NCBI GenBank assembly: GCA_028247315.1
Contig: JAOKFZ010000009.1
Span: forward strand, 1-61,770
Direction: 5' to 3'
Source of the DNA: Bacteroidia bacterium
GTDB taxonomy: Bacteria > Bacteroidota > Bacteroidia > NS11-12g > UBA9320
Length of the DNA stretch: 61,770 nucleotides
Shown: in pieces, positions 36,859 to 45,712 of the stretch
Position numbering within the stretch: position 1 is the first letter of the stretch
Layout: every line of letters begins with the position of its first letter
The notes under the pieces: generated by a model
What the model was told of the DNA's origin: nothing
What the model saw: only the letters and a program-made list of their open reading frames with translations
Database searches by the model: none
Translations under genes and position numbers: made by a program

Positions 36859-37674
36859 TTAGTCGAGTAGGTATTGTGTCTGGAGCCAGTGGTTGTCTAC
36901 GTGTTGTTCTATTAGTTTCAAACCGTGTGCCAAAGCAACATTATACTGCTCGGTGAGGTCTTCATCTAAGAATCCACAGAGTATAATGTAGCCGCCTGGA
37001 TTAAGTTTGGCTACAAATTCAGGTAGAAGTCTAAGATTAATATTTTTAACAATGTTACTCACGATGATGTCAAATTTTTCAGTCAAATGTCTTATACTGT
37101 CTGCCTGAATGACTTCAACGTTTACCGCTTTGTTTAATTGTATGTTTTCTTGTGTGTTCTCCACGCAGTTGGCATCATAGTCTATTGCTAATACGCGTTT
37201 TGCTTCTTTTTGCGAAGCTAAAATAGCCAGCAATCCGCTTCCACAGCCCATATCTAGTACCGTCTTGTCTTTACAGTCTAGTTTCTCTAGGCTTATACCG
37301 CTTAATCGAGTCGTCTCATGATGACCCGTGCCAAAGGCCATTTTGGGTGTTATGATGATGCTGTGTTTGTGTCTGCTTATTGGATGAAATGGAGCTCTAG
37401 CTTGTATATGCTCACCAATTATTGCTTCTTTAAAATTCTCTTCCCACATCGCATTCCAATTGTCATTGGCCTCATCTGATACTTGCTCCGGTGTTATTTC
37501 GAAATTGGCCAATAAATCTCGCATGGCATCATCATTATACTCAGTTGCTTTGCAATAGGCAATTAGTGTTCCTTTTTCGTATGAAGTTCCTTCATAACCA
37601 AGTTCTTGCAATAAAAAACTAATGGTCTCTTCCAGGTCTTGATCACAGATAATGTGTACTGCTTTGTAGCTCAT
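36859..37674 (-). CDS. prmA: Ribosomal protein L11 methyltransferase
   Basis: A 271-residue SAM-dependent methyltransferase that trimethylates ribosomal protein L11. The N-terminal substrate-binding part includes DEANDNWNAMWEENFKEAII; the W/E-rich segment is typical of PrmA. The catalytic domain has MAFGTGHHETTRL, SAM motif VLDMGCGSGLLAILAS, and DIIVSNIVKNINL with the NPPY-like SNI motif. Length is slightly shorter than in E. coli, as usual for Bacteroidota. It is upstream of the 1460-residue protein gene with a three-base gap. A TAATATTG sequence 14 bases before the ATG may be the -7 box. Confidence 0.93.
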   Translation of the reverse strand: MSYKAVHIICDQDLEETISFLLQELGYEGTSYEKGTLIAYCKATEYNDDAMRDLLANFEITPEQVSDEANDNWNAMWEENFKEAIIGEHIQARAPFHPISRHKHSIIITPKMAFGTGHHETTRLSGISLEKLDCKDKTVLDMGCGSGLLAILASQKEAKRVLAIDYDANCVENTQENIQLNKAVNVEVIQADSIRHLTEKFDIIVSNIVKNINLRLLPEFVAKLNPGGYIILCGFLDEDLTEQYNVALAHGLKLIEQHVDNHWLQTQYLLD

Positions 37675-37753
37675 TTCTTGTAGTGCTACAATATTACGTG
37701 TGAAACATATGTCCTGATTAGATTGGGTTAATTTGTTGGTAATTGCTTATCTC

Positions 37754-37861
37754 ATGAAACGTAAGATTGACTGGTGTCAAATTATTATTTTTGGTTTAAT
37801 TGTATGGTTGTCTCTTGCAATGATAAAATGCAACAGAGAATTCTTCCCGCAATACGTTTAA
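37754..37861 (+). CDS. Possible small single-pass membrane protein (35 residues)
   Basis: A short frame encodes a Met-Lys-Arg-Lys start, then a hydrophobic stretch IIIFGLIVWLSLAMI flanked by basic and polar residues, and a tail KCNREFFPQYV. The positive-inside layout is what is expected of a small membrane protein. It lies in the gap between prmA and a GNAT gene, on the opposite strand to both, and its stop overlaps the end of the GNAT gene by four bases. A TTAATTTG sequence about 20 bases upstream could be a promoter. No homology is known to me and it may be chance. Confidence 0.35.
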   Translation: MKRKIDWCQIIIFGLIVWLSLAMIKCNREFFPQYV

Positions 37862-38430
37862 GAAACCACAGCAGCACTCGTTCTTTGATCTGTGTCTAAA
37901 ATAGCATACTCAAAATTGTCTGACCATCCTGTCTTTAGGGGCAAAGTTTGTCGTGATCTTCCTTCTCGAATCATTCCAACTTTGTCTAAAACGCGTATAG
38001 AAGCAATGTTATTGACAGCACACCCAGCTTGTATTCTATGCAGTTTTAGAGTATCAAATCCATGGACTAATATTGCAGATAGTGCTTCTGTGGCATATCC
38101 TAAGTTCCAATGTACTGGCAAAATTTTGTACCATACTTCTCCTCTTCGGTGTTTTTTGCCCCACAGTTTTAATCCCAAAAGACCGATAAACATATTATTC
38201 TCTTTGTTTTCTATCACCAACGTATAATTGGTTATTTCATCAGCTAGATTATCCGCAATCATCGGGTTTACAATCGTTTTGGTCTCTTCCATATCTTTTG
38301 GAATGCCAAGCGTGTTGTATTTATCTATCTCAGGAAATGAAAGTAGTTGATGTATAGAATCTAAGTGGGTTGCATTGATAAGTCTTAAGTAAGTTCTTTT
38401 CGTTGTAAGTATAGAGTCACTCATTTTCAT
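37858..38430 (-). CDS. GNAT family N-acetyltransferase (RimJ/RimL type)
   Basis: A 190-residue acetyltransferase. It begins LTTKRTYLRLINATHLDSI and has the conserved region GEVWYKILPVHWNLGYATEALSA; here the acetyl-CoA loop Q/RxxGxG/A reads VHWNLGYA. AGCAVNNIASIRVLDKVGM follows. The substrate is unknown. Start at 38430 or six bases later; both overlap the end of the BaiN-like flavoprotein gene upstream, so the two are coupled. Confidence 0.87.
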   Translation of the reverse strand: MKMSDSILTTKRTYLRLINATHLDSIHQLLSFPEIDKYNTLGIPKDMEETKTIVNPMIADNLADEITNYTLVIENKENNMFIGLLGLKLWGKKHRRGEVWYKILPVHWNLGYATEALSAILVHGFDTLKLHRIQAGCAVNNIASIRVLDKVGMIREGRSRQTLPLKTGWSDNFEYAILDTDQRTSAAVVS

Positions 38431-39622
38431 TGTCTGTTATTGATTCGTTCAGATGCTGGGCCAATGAAAATCCCATACTAAAGCAGCCTTGGAGCAAGTA
38501 CCCGCCTGTAGGTGCATACCAATCTAACATTTCACCTATGGCATATGTGTTTGGTATTTTTTTAAGCTGAAAATGCTCATCAACCTCGTCTAGATCTATA
38601 CCGCCCAATGTAGATATGGCTCGATCTATGTCTTCTACTGCCGACAAGGTAATCGGTACGGCCTTTATTGTAGCAATGAGTAGATCTGGGTTTGTAAAGG
38701 CCTCTTTGTCCGTGAATTGTTTCAGCAGTCCTATAGCAGTTCTGTCAAGGTTTAAATCTTCTTTTAGTATACCTGTCACCTTACTCAACGTAGAATTTTG
38801 ATATTTTACCATGAGTTCGGTAGTTGTCAGCATTGGCTTTAGATCAATTTCGATATCGACGTGTTCTTCGCTTTCTAACGCTTGCTGTATGTTTCTGCTT
38901 AGTGCATATATGGCATTGCCTTCTAGGCCAAATTTAGACAGGACCAATTCACCTTTAGTTGTTTGGTTCGCAAAACGTACAGCGATATTTTTTAGAGGCT
39001 TTCCAGCATATGTAGCGATAAATGTTTTTTTCCAGTTTACCCCAAAAGCACAGTTTGCTGATCTGAAAGCAATGGTTTTTATGTTAAGCTGTTCAAAAGC
39101 ATTAATCCATTCACCGTCTGAACCTGTGACTTTCCAGCTGGCACCACCCAATGCGAATACTACTATATCGGATACAATATCTTCCTGACCTTCAAAATGC
39201 AAGTCGCCAGCTGTTGTCCAACCATTCCATTGTTTGTTGAGTTGAAAATTAATGCCCTTTGTTTTTAGGTTTTCTACTATCTTATTGAGAACTTCAATAG
39301 GCTTTAACTCTTCTGATGGGAATACACGGTTACTAGACCCTATAAATGTTGGGATTCCGATGGTTTCTAACCAGGTGATCAAATCTTCATTGGTAAACTG
39401 TGTTAAGGCAGTGGCCATAAAATTCTGCGGTACATATTGATTTGTCAGCTCAGAGATAGGAGAGGAGTAGGTAAGGTTTAGTCCTCCTTCTCCTGCGACT
39501 AGAAACTTACGGCCTACCGATTTTTTCTGGTCATAAATGGTGACATTATATCTGGTTGTATCAAGATGATTTGCGAGCATTAATGCTGCTGGACCTCCTC
39601 CTACGATGGTTATGTTTTTCAT
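38417..39622 (-). CDS. BaiN/HI0933-like FAD-dependent oxidoreductase
   Basis: A 401-residue flavoprotein. The FAD-binding loop is ITIVGGGPAALMLANHL, followed by KSVGRKFLVAGEGGLNLT, which is the HI0933/TIGR03862 signature (GRK...GGGRCN-like). The central domain holds VFALGGASWKVTGSDGEW. The C-terminus has GGIDLDEVDEHFQLKKIPNTYAIGEMLDWYAPTGGYLLQGCF. The enzymes are likely NAD(P)H-linked reductases of unknown substrate. The start at 39622 places the FAD loop at the N-terminus, as expected. Its end overlaps the downstream GNAT gene. Confidence 0.9.
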   Translation of the reverse strand: MKNITIVGGGPAALMLANHLDTTRYNVTIYDQKKSVGRKFLVAGEGGLNLTYSSPISELTNQYVPQNFMATALTQFTNEDLITWLETIGIPTFIGSSNRVFPSEELKPIEVLNKIVENLKTKGINFQLNKQWNGWTTAGDLHFEGQEDIVSDIVVFALGGASWKVTGSDGEWINAFEQLNIKTIAFRSANCAFGVNWKKTFIATYAGKPLKNIAVRFANQTTKGELVLSKFGLEGNAIYALSRNIQQALESEEHVDIEIDLKPMLTTTELMVKYQNSTLSKVTGILKEDLNLDRTAIGLLKQFTDKEAFTNPDLLIATIKAVPITLSAVEDIDRAISTLGGIDLDEVDEHFQLKKIPNTYAIGEMLDWYAPTGGYLLQGCFSMGFSLAQHLNESITDNENE

Positions 39623-39892
39623 TGTATACATGTACGCTCACCTTTATCTGATGAGCACAATAGTAAGATAGTTTCGACTATTCACTACTAATATTCGTGA
39701 CATTGCTTTTGTGTTGATTGCTTTACAGGGAGATTTCTATAGGATTTGCAGATTAGCTTTGGTCATATTTTAACCTAAAAAAAAGTCTGAATAGCGTTAA
39801 CAGACATGGCCCTCTGAAACTCAATAGCTAAATACACTAAAAACTCGTGGACAATAATACAATTAGAATTAACGCTAAATTAGTCTGTATGG

Positions 39893-39900
39893 TACCTTTG
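39893..39900 (+). promoter_or_regulatory. Putative -7 box for the exonuclease gene
   Basis: TACCTTTG is an exact TAnnTTTG match. The second of two tandem GTG codons, at 39905, lies four bases after it. Confidence 0.55.
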
Positions 39901-39904
39901 TGTG

Positions 39905-40669
39905 GTGAATATTAAACTAACCAAGCCGCTAGTTGTTTTTGATCTAGAAACTACGGGAGTACAAATTGCCACTGACAGGATAGTGGAGATATACTGTATA
40001 AAAATACAACTAGACGGAAGTGAAGAGCATTTACATCAGGTAGTAAATCCTACCGTGCCCATACCTCCAGTGGTATCAGAAATACACGGAATTTGGGATA
40101 AAGATGTAGTTGATAAGCCTACGTTTAAAGAATTTGCTCCCAAACTACAGCAATTTTTAGGTGATTGCGATTTTGGCGGGTTCAATAGCAATCGTTTTGA
40201 TTTTCCACTGTTAGCAGAAGAGTTCTACAGAGTCGGAATTCCCTTTGAAACAAGCAGAAAATTCATCGATGCACAACGTATTTTTCACAAAATGGAGCCA
40301 CGTAATTTAGGTGCAGCGTACCAGAAATACTGTGGCAAAGAATTGATAAATGCACATAGTGCCAAGGCAGATACCGTTGCTACGTGGGAAATAATAAAAG
40401 CACAAGTAGATCATTACGATGCTCTGGAAGGAGATATCGATTTTTTAAATGCTTTTAGTGGCGAGAGTGAGTTTTTTGACTTTGCTCGCAGAATAAAACG
40501 TGGGGAGAATAACGAAGCATTCTTTAATTTTGGTAAGTACAAAGGGCAAAAAGTAGTCGACGTCTTTAAAGAAAACAGTGGATACTATGAGTGGATGATG
40601 AAAGGAGACTTTCCTGAAAACACGAAGGCTGTCATCACTAAGTTAGCATTGGTAAGTAAAAATACGTGA
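39905..40669 (+). CDS. DEDDh 3'-5' exonuclease (DNA polymerase III epsilon-like)
   Basis: About 254 residues. The exonuclease domain (residues ~8-175) has all catalytic acids: VVFDLETTG (Asp, Glu), FNSNRFDFPLL (Asp) and AHSAKADT (His and Asp). The C-terminal part ends with FNFGKYKGQKVVDVFKEN and YYEWMMKGDFPENTK, a small domain found at the end of several bacterial exonucleases. Two tandem GTG codons can serve as start (39902 and 39905); I favour 39905 because its distance from the -7 box is the four bases seen at other genes here. It may act in repair rather than replication, since no polymerase gene is nearby. Confidence 0.9.
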   Translation: MNIKLTKPLVVFDLETTGVQIATDRIVEIYCIKIQLDGSEEHLHQVVNPTVPIPPVVSEIHGIWDKDVVDKPTFKEFAPKLQQFLGDCDFGGFNSNRFDFPLLAEEFYRVGIPFETSRKFIDAQRIFHKMEPRNLGAAYQKYCGKELINAHSAKADTVATWEIIKAQVDHYDALEGDIDFLNAFSGESEFFDFARRIKRGENNEAFFNFGKYKGQKVVDVFKENSGYYEWMMKGDFPENTKAVITKLALVSKNT

Positions 40670-40729
40670 TCATCAACTGCACCGCTAAGCCATAACAAAT
40701 CCCGATATTAGATTGGCATAGTGTAATTA

Positions 40730-42253
40730 GTGAAGGTTATTCTATTGGACCGATTATCTTCGCTGCCTATGCAATTAGCCGAATATCATAGCTTAGACGA
40801 TATACAAAAAATAGTAGCATCTGGAGAAAAAGTGACTCTCTCAGCAGTTGCTGTAACCAAGATAGAAAAGTGTCATACTTACTTACTCAATAAAGTAGCA
40901 CAAAACGGACCGCCCATATATGGAGTGAATACAGGATTTGGTTCACTGTGCAACACGGAGATAGAAGATAAGGACCTTAGTCAGTTGCAAATAAACTTGC
41001 TACGTTCTCACGCTTGTGGAGCTGGGGATTATGTGCCGAAAGATATTGTAAAGCTAATGTTGCTGTTGAAGGCTCAGAGTTTGAGTTACGGTCACAGTGG
41101 CGTGCAACTAGCTACGGTTGAGAAGCTCTTAGAATTTTATAATAAAGATATCACTCCAGTTATTTACGAACTCGGAAGTTTAGGAGCCAGTGGAGATTTA
41201 GCTCCGTTAAGCCATTTGGCATTGCCACTCATAGGTGAAGGCGAGATATGGGATACAAATGCGACTTCAAACGCAAGTAAAAATTCGAGTTCTTTCGCTT
41301 TCGCTAAGGTGTTAAAGCCAGAAGTATCTAGTTTACATTTAGGACCGAAAGAAGGATTGGCATTAATAAACGGGACGCAGTTTATGCAGGCCTATGGTTT
41401 GCAATGCTTGTTCAAGGCAAAAAATATACTGACACGAGCAGATTTACATGCTGCGTTGTGCGTAGACGCTTATGATGGACGTAGAGAGCCGTTTTTGGCA
41501 TATAGCCACCAGATACGTCCGCACAAAGGGCAATTAGCCACTGCCAAAGCAGTACTTGGTCACTTAGAGGGAAGTGAAATACTTGCTCAAGATAAAGTGC
41601 ATGTACAAGACCCGTACAGTTTTCGTTGTGTGCCGCAAGTACACGGTGCGAGCAAAGATGCTGTAGACCACGTGGCAGCCGTGTTTGAGACAGAAATAAA
41701 TTCAGTAACGGATAATCCGAACGTGTTCCCCGACGAAGACCTAATACTCAGTGCTGGTAATTTTCACGGACAGCCGCTTGCATTACAACTCGATTATTTA
41801 GCTATAGCCATAGCAGAAATAGGAAGTATAGCTGAGCGTAGAGTCTATAGACTTGTAGAGGGTAAAAGAGATTTACCTGCATTTTTGACGGGAAACCCAG
41901 GTCTGGAAAGTGGATTAATGATAGCACAATATACTGCGGCAAGTATTGTGAGTCAGAACAAGCAACTTTGCACACCAAGTAGTGTAGATAGTATAGAGAG
42001 TAGCAACGGACAAGAAGACCATGTGAGCATGGGAGCAAATGCAGCGACTAAGTGCCTCAGGGTAATAGAAAATGTTGAGCGTATACAGGCCATAGAGCTG
42101 CTTACCGCCAGCAAAGGACTGGAATTTCGTAGACCACTCAAATCATCATCTATCTTAGAGGACTTGGTAGCTAAAGTGAAGGCCATAGCGGATATTAGCG
42201 ATGGGGATAAGGCTTGGGCTGACGAAGTGGAGAAGATCCGTCTTAGTTTTTAA
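40730..42253 (+). CDS. hutH: Histidine ammonia-lyase
   Basis: A 507-residue MIO enzyme that deaminates histidine to urocanate. The self-forming MIO prosthetic group comes from the Ala-Ser-Gly in GSLGASGDLAPLSHLALPL. Other marks are the active-site Tyr loop YGVNTGFGSLCNTEI, QINLLRSHACGAG with Ser-His at the position that selects histidine over phenylalanine or tyrosine, the RCVPQVHGA segment and NGQEDHVSMGANAA. The start is GTG at 40730, with an ATG 13 codons later as alternative. The other hut genes (hutU, hutI, hutG) are not in the window, so the pathway is either elsewhere or the enzyme feeds another use of urocanate. Confidence 0.94.
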   Translation: MKVILLDRLSSLPMQLAEYHSLDDIQKIVASGEKVTLSAVAVTKIEKCHTYLLNKVAQNGPPIYGVNTGFGSLCNTEIEDKDLSQLQINLLRSHACGAGDYVPKDIVKLMLLLKAQSLSYGHSGVQLATVEKLLEFYNKDITPVIYELGSLGASGDLAPLSHLALPLIGEGEIWDTNATSNASKNSSSFAFAKVLKPEVSSLHLGPKEGLALINGTQFMQAYGLQCLFKAKNILTRADLHAALCVDAYDGRREPFLAYSHQIRPHKGQLATAKAVLGHLEGSEILAQDKVHVQDPYSFRCVPQVHGASKDAVDHVAAVFETEINSVTDNPNVFPDEDLILSAGNFHGQPLALQLDYLAIAIAEIGSIAERRVYRLVEGKRDLPAFLTGNPGLESGLMIAQYTAASIVSQNKQLCTPSSVDSIESSNGQEDHVSMGANAATKCLRVIENVERIQAIELLTASKGLEFRRPLKSSSILEDLVAKVKAIADISDGDKAWADEVEKIRLSF

Positions 42254-42444
42254 TAAATTAGTTGATTTTAACCGCTTGTGGGGATGCGAACAAGTACATC
42301 GGACACATGTAAATACAAGGGATGAAGTCAAAAATAAGTCTGTAGGCCTTAGTTTACTGCAAACTTAACGAAGTCTAGAATGTATTTTATGATGAATGTA
42401 GTATTGCATTTGGTGCAGTTTTTTTATCCAAGTTTTCGAGTAAA

Positions 42445-42484
42445 AAAAATAGGCTTCAAACCAATAACGGTGAAGCCTATTTTG
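42445..42484 (-). terminator. Bidirectional rho-independent terminator between hutH and the lipoprotein gene
   Basis: A 10-bp stem ATAGGCTTCA/TGAAGCCTAT with a 12-base loop. On the minus strand it is followed by eight T; on the plus strand by TTTG. It is about 200 bases after hutH and 18 bases after the stop of the lipoprotein gene. Confidence 0.85.
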
Positions 42485-42499
42485 TCTATTATGCTAATT

Positions 42500-43060
42500 T
42501 TACTCTACCTCTAGTGCAAAAGCTACTTCTACGTCTGTTTCTCCTAAGTCACAGCTTCCGTCTTTTACGTCCGGTTGATGCTTAAGTGCAATGGTGAAAG
42601 TCCCGTTTACTGCAACGCTAGTTTCTACATCTGCTGAAAGACCAATGTTTAAACCGTTCACATCTTTGTCTGAAATAATGACAGTTGTGCTGGCATCATT
42701 AGTATAGCATATAAGGTGCTCTTCTGCTTCCTCTTTTACTTCTTCCGTAATGTCTTCAACATCAGAAGAGCTCTCATCTAAGAATCTTACAGCTAGTGTA
42801 TAATTGCTTGCTTGTGCCAGTCGTATGGTATCCTGCTGTGTAGGAGCATTGCCTCCCTCTCCATCAGGATCGGCAAATTTGAAAGTACTTACATCCGAGG
42901 AGTCTGCTGCGTTTGTAAATACTAACTCAACCGTGGTGATAAGTTCTTCCTCGTTCGGATTTGGTGGGTTCACTACTTCATCATCTTTACAAGATGAGAA
43001 AGTTATTACGCCAAGGGCTAAAAAAGCCAAAATTGAAATGTTTGTTTTTGATTGTTTCAT
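42500..43060 (-). CDS. Lipoprotein accompanying a TonB-dependent receptor
   Basis: A 186-residue lipoprotein with lipobox FSSC (ILAFLALGVITFSSC) followed by an acidic linker. It has a two-part beta-sandwich-like layout: EELITTVELVFTNAAD, FKFADPDGEGGNAPTQQD, LDESSSDVEDITEEVKEEAEEH and ALKHQPDVKDGSCDLGETDVEVAFALEVE. Proteins of this pattern are often found directly after TonB receptors in Bacteroidota and carry the label type 1 periplasmic binding fold superfamily, which says little of function. It follows the receptor gene with a six-base gap on the minus strand. It may be a surface or periplasmic partner of that receptor. Confidence 0.8.
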   Translation of the reverse strand: MKQSKTNISILAFLALGVITFSSCKDDEVVNPPNPNEEELITTVELVFTNAADSSDVSTFKFADPDGEGGNAPTQQDTIRLAQASNYTLAVRFLDESSSDVEDITEEVKEEAEEHLICYTNDASTTVIISDKDVNGLNIGLSADVETSVAVNGTFTIALKHQPDVKDGSCDLGETDVEVAFALEVE

Positions 43061-43066
43061 GTGTTT

Positions 43067-45325
43067 TTAAAATGTGTAATTTATTGTTATGTAAAAATTG
43101 ATGCCAAGGTCATTGGCAAAGTATCTGTATCTGTTTGTGTAGTCTCTGTATGAGTTGTTTAGAGCATTGTTAACCCCGACACTAAAGTGAAGTGGCGTAT
43201 CGCTATATTGTGCTCCAAACTCAGCGTCTAGCAGGAAATATGCGTCTGGTGGTTTTACGAAATCTTGATCTAATTCTACTCTATTTTGACGTGCGGTATA
43301 GCTTGGGCCTATCCAGAGGTATCCGTCGCGTAAACTGAGTGCCTCTGCAAAGGTGTATTTTAATTGTCCGCTAACACGTTGTGCAGGTATTCCGAAAATG
43401 TATTTATCGCTTACTACATCCTTTACATAGAGCAAGGCTGCCTGTGTTTCTGCGGTGAAGTTACTTGTTATCCTATAGCTTATGTCTATATCTGTTCCTA
43501 TGTACCTGGCATTTGTTTGTATGTAGCGAAAGACTGGAAAGGCTCCACGTATACTGAGCTGTATTTCGCCACTGGGCTGTAGGTATATATAGTTTTGGAA
43601 ATAATGCAAGTACGGCTCTACTTGTACTTGTAGTCTGTTGTGGTTATAGTTGAATGCGGCATTAAGCGAGTACGAGCGTTCTTGTTTTAGGGATAAGTCC
43701 CCAAATTCTAACGCTGCAGAACCATGGTGCAATCCATTGCTAAAGAGCTCGTTTATATCAGGACTACGAAAACGCGTGGCCACAGATAGGTGTAGTTTTA
43801 AATCTTCATTTATTCTTCGCCATCCGCTAAGGTTTGCACTAATGCCATCGAAGGTAAATACCTCGTTTATTACTAAATCTTTAACAAAGCGAAAAGTATT
43901 GGTGTTTTGCCAATCATACCTTACTCCACCTTCTAGTAGATAGTGGTCCTGTTCTATGGTAAGTATGCTAAAAATACCTGTTTTGTGCCGTTGGTAGTTG
44001 GGAATAAAGTAACGCCCCTGAAAAATGTTTTGTTGCTGTTCTCCCTGTGCTCCGTATTGGAGTCTCCATTGGTTTATGTGTTTGTCTGTTAGTACGTTAA
44101 GTTGCTGTGTTGTGAGGTTAAGGTCTAGAGCAGCATCTTTGTTTCTGTTATGATTATCAAATTCTTGACGGAGATTTTTTTGTATGGTATAGCTCAGCGT
44201 TACAGGGCCAAGGTGATCACTGTTATAGTGCCACTTGAGCTTACCAGAATAGTGTTGAATTAGCTGGGAGGGTTGTTTTATTGTATAGGTAAATGGTCTA
44301 GTAATGAGAGGTGTATCGCTTGCCAAGGCTCTGTTTAGGTCTGTAAGATTGCCAATGTGCGAAGCAGCAAGGATTCCCAGCTCTTGTACAAAAGCTGTTG
44401 CGGTTAGTGCTAGCTCATTTTTACCATGCCTGTAGTGTGCATAATAAGAACCACTGAGCTGCGAAAATCCGGTATTACTCAGTGCGTAGCTTGCTGCAGT
44501 TGCATCACCATTTCGTTTTAGGTTCACTACAAGTCGTTGTCCTAGGCCTATTTTTTGCGTATTGTTTTCAATTTTTACACCCAATTGGCCACCATTGGGA
44601 TTGGTTTCTCCTTTAGTAAGTAGCGAAATTTTGGTATAGCTACTATCATCAAAAATTGCGGGTAATACACGGATGACTCCACCCATAGCGTCACCACCGT
44701 AGCGTAGGGTAGACGATCCTTTTATAACTTCTATACTACCTGCACTCAGCGGATCTATCTCAGGAGCATGTTCACTTCCCCATTGTTGTCCCTCTTGTTT
44801 ACTGTCTTCGTTTATCACTGAAATACGGTTGCTGTGCATTCCATTGATGATAGGTTTAGCTATAGTGGTCCCCGTCTTCAGAAAACGAACCCCATTTGTA
44901 TTTTGAAGGGCGTCGCTGAGGCTCACTGCGGCTAGTTGCTCTAGTTTTTTGCCGCTCACAATTTGTATACGTCGGGCATTGGGTTCTCTGTTGCCTTGAT
45001 GCCCGTAGGCCACTACTTCTTCAAAAGTGTGGTCGTGATGCGGTAGATAAACGATGATAAATGAATCCTTTTGAATATCGATATGAACTCTTTTTATTTT
45101 GCAACCTACGTGACTCACGTGCAGCGTGTAGTCTCCAACAGGTATGTCGGTTATTTCAAAGTTACCTTTCGTATCAGATACCAAATCTTGATTGGCTATC
45201 TTCAGGAATGAAAGTCCCAATGGTTGACTGGTAGCACTGTCTAGCACTTGGCCACGCAACGTTACCTGAGCATATGAAAATGTACCTATACCATATAGCA
45301 GAAGCACCGCGAATACCGTTCGCAT
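43067..45325 (-). CDS. TonB-dependent outer-membrane receptor
   Basis: A 752-residue receptor. Signal peptide (ending FSYAQ), carboxypeptidase-regulatory-like domain at ~20-100, then the plug (~115-235) with GVRFLKTGTTIAKPIINGMH and an unusual EGQQWGSEHAPEIDPLSAGS motif ending IEVIKGSSTLRYGGDAMGGVI. The C-terminal barrel ends in a final aromatic strand GINFYITINYTF. The EHAPEIDP type of plug is common in Bacteroidota receptors that are linked to metal uptake, though I cannot identify the ligand here. It lies between a His/Cys-rich small secreted protein and a lipoprotein, a context compatible with metal capture. Confidence 0.92.
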   Translation of the reverse strand: MRTVFAVLLLYGIGTFSYAQVTLRGQVLDSATSQPLGLSFLKIANQDLVSDTKGNFEITDIPVGDYTLHVSHVGCKIKRVHIDIQKDSFIIVYLPHHDHTFEEVVAYGHQGNREPNARRIQIVSGKKLEQLAAVSLSDALQNTNGVRFLKTGTTIAKPIINGMHSNRISVINEDSKQEGQQWGSEHAPEIDPLSAGSIEVIKGSSTLRYGGDAMGGVIRVLPAIFDDSSYTKISLLTKGETNPNGGQLGVKIENNTQKIGLGQRLVVNLKRNGDATAASYALSNTGFSQLSGSYYAHYRHGKNELALTATAFVQELGILAASHIGNLTDLNRALASDTPLITRPFTYTIKQPSQLIQHYSGKLKWHYNSDHLGPVTLSYTIQKNLRQEFDNHNRNKDAALDLNLTTQQLNVLTDKHINQWRLQYGAQGEQQQNIFQGRYFIPNYQRHKTGIFSILTIEQDHYLLEGGVRYDWQNTNTFRFVKDLVINEVFTFDGISANLSGWRRINEDLKLHLSVATRFRSPDINELFSNGLHHGSAALEFGDLSLKQERSYSLNAAFNYNHNRLQVQVEPYLHYFQNYIYLQPSGEIQLSIRGAFPVFRYIQTNARYIGTDIDISYRITSNFTAETQAALLYVKDVVSDKYIFGIPAQRVSGQLKYTFAEALSLRDGYLWIGPSYTARQNRVELDQDFVKPPDAYFLLDAEFGAQYSDTPLHFSVGVNNALNNSYRDYTNRYRYFANDLGINFYITINYTF

Positions 45326-45384
45326 TGTATTTAAATGTGTTTGTGTTTTTTATGAATTAATAATAACTGAAAAAGTTCTAGTCA

Positions 45385-45687
45385 TTAATTCATAGGGGGA
45401 GCTCTACCTGCTTTTTTGAAGGTAGATTTGGAGTGAACAGGTGACGTTTGTTTGCCTATATAGTTGCTACTCCATACAATCTCTTGATCATTTACTGTCT
45501 CACTAGAAATAAATCCAAATGTGATTAACGTATCACAGAGAGAGCAGTGATGATGTGCGTCGGAGGTGCATAGATGGGTTCCTCCTTCATGAGAATGAGT
45601 TTCTTCTTGTTCTAGTTGATGCAAAATGCTACTTGCACCAGCAAAACTGAGTACTAAAATTAGCAATATGGAAACCACTCGCTTCAC
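45385..45687 (-). CDS. Small His/Cys-rich secreted protein
   Basis: A 100-residue protein with signal peptide MKRVVSILLILVLSFAGASS. The mature part has a dense block of potential metal ligands, THSHEGGTHLCTSDAHHHC and then SLCD, and ends in GRAPPMN. The start is GTG at 45687. It sits 59 bases upstream of the TonB receptor gene on the same strand. The His/Cys cluster suggests metal binding or sensing in the periplasm; this is an inference. The end of the sequence is similar in style to the protein at 3903-4178. Confidence 0.7.
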   Translation of the reverse strand: MKRVVSILLILVLSFAGASSILHQLEQEETHSHEGGTHLCTSDAHHHCSLCDTLITFGFISSETVNDQEIVWSSNYIGKQTSPVHSKSTFKKAGRAPPMN

Positions 45688-45692
45688 TAGTT

Positions 45693-45700
45693 CGAAATTA
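45693..45700 (-). promoter_or_regulatory. Putative -7 box for the His/Cys-rich protein and TonB receptor genes
   Basis: Minus-strand TAATTTCG (one mismatch to TAnnTTTG) ends five bases before the GTG at 45687, inside the 25-base gap after the symporter gene. Confidence 0.4.
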
Positions 45701-45712
45701 ATATATCTTTAC

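Noticed and set aside
42392..42520. A ~41-codon plus-strand frame after hutH
   Set aside because: It runs through the terminator hairpin and into the end of the convergent lipoprotein gene, so it is probably chance.
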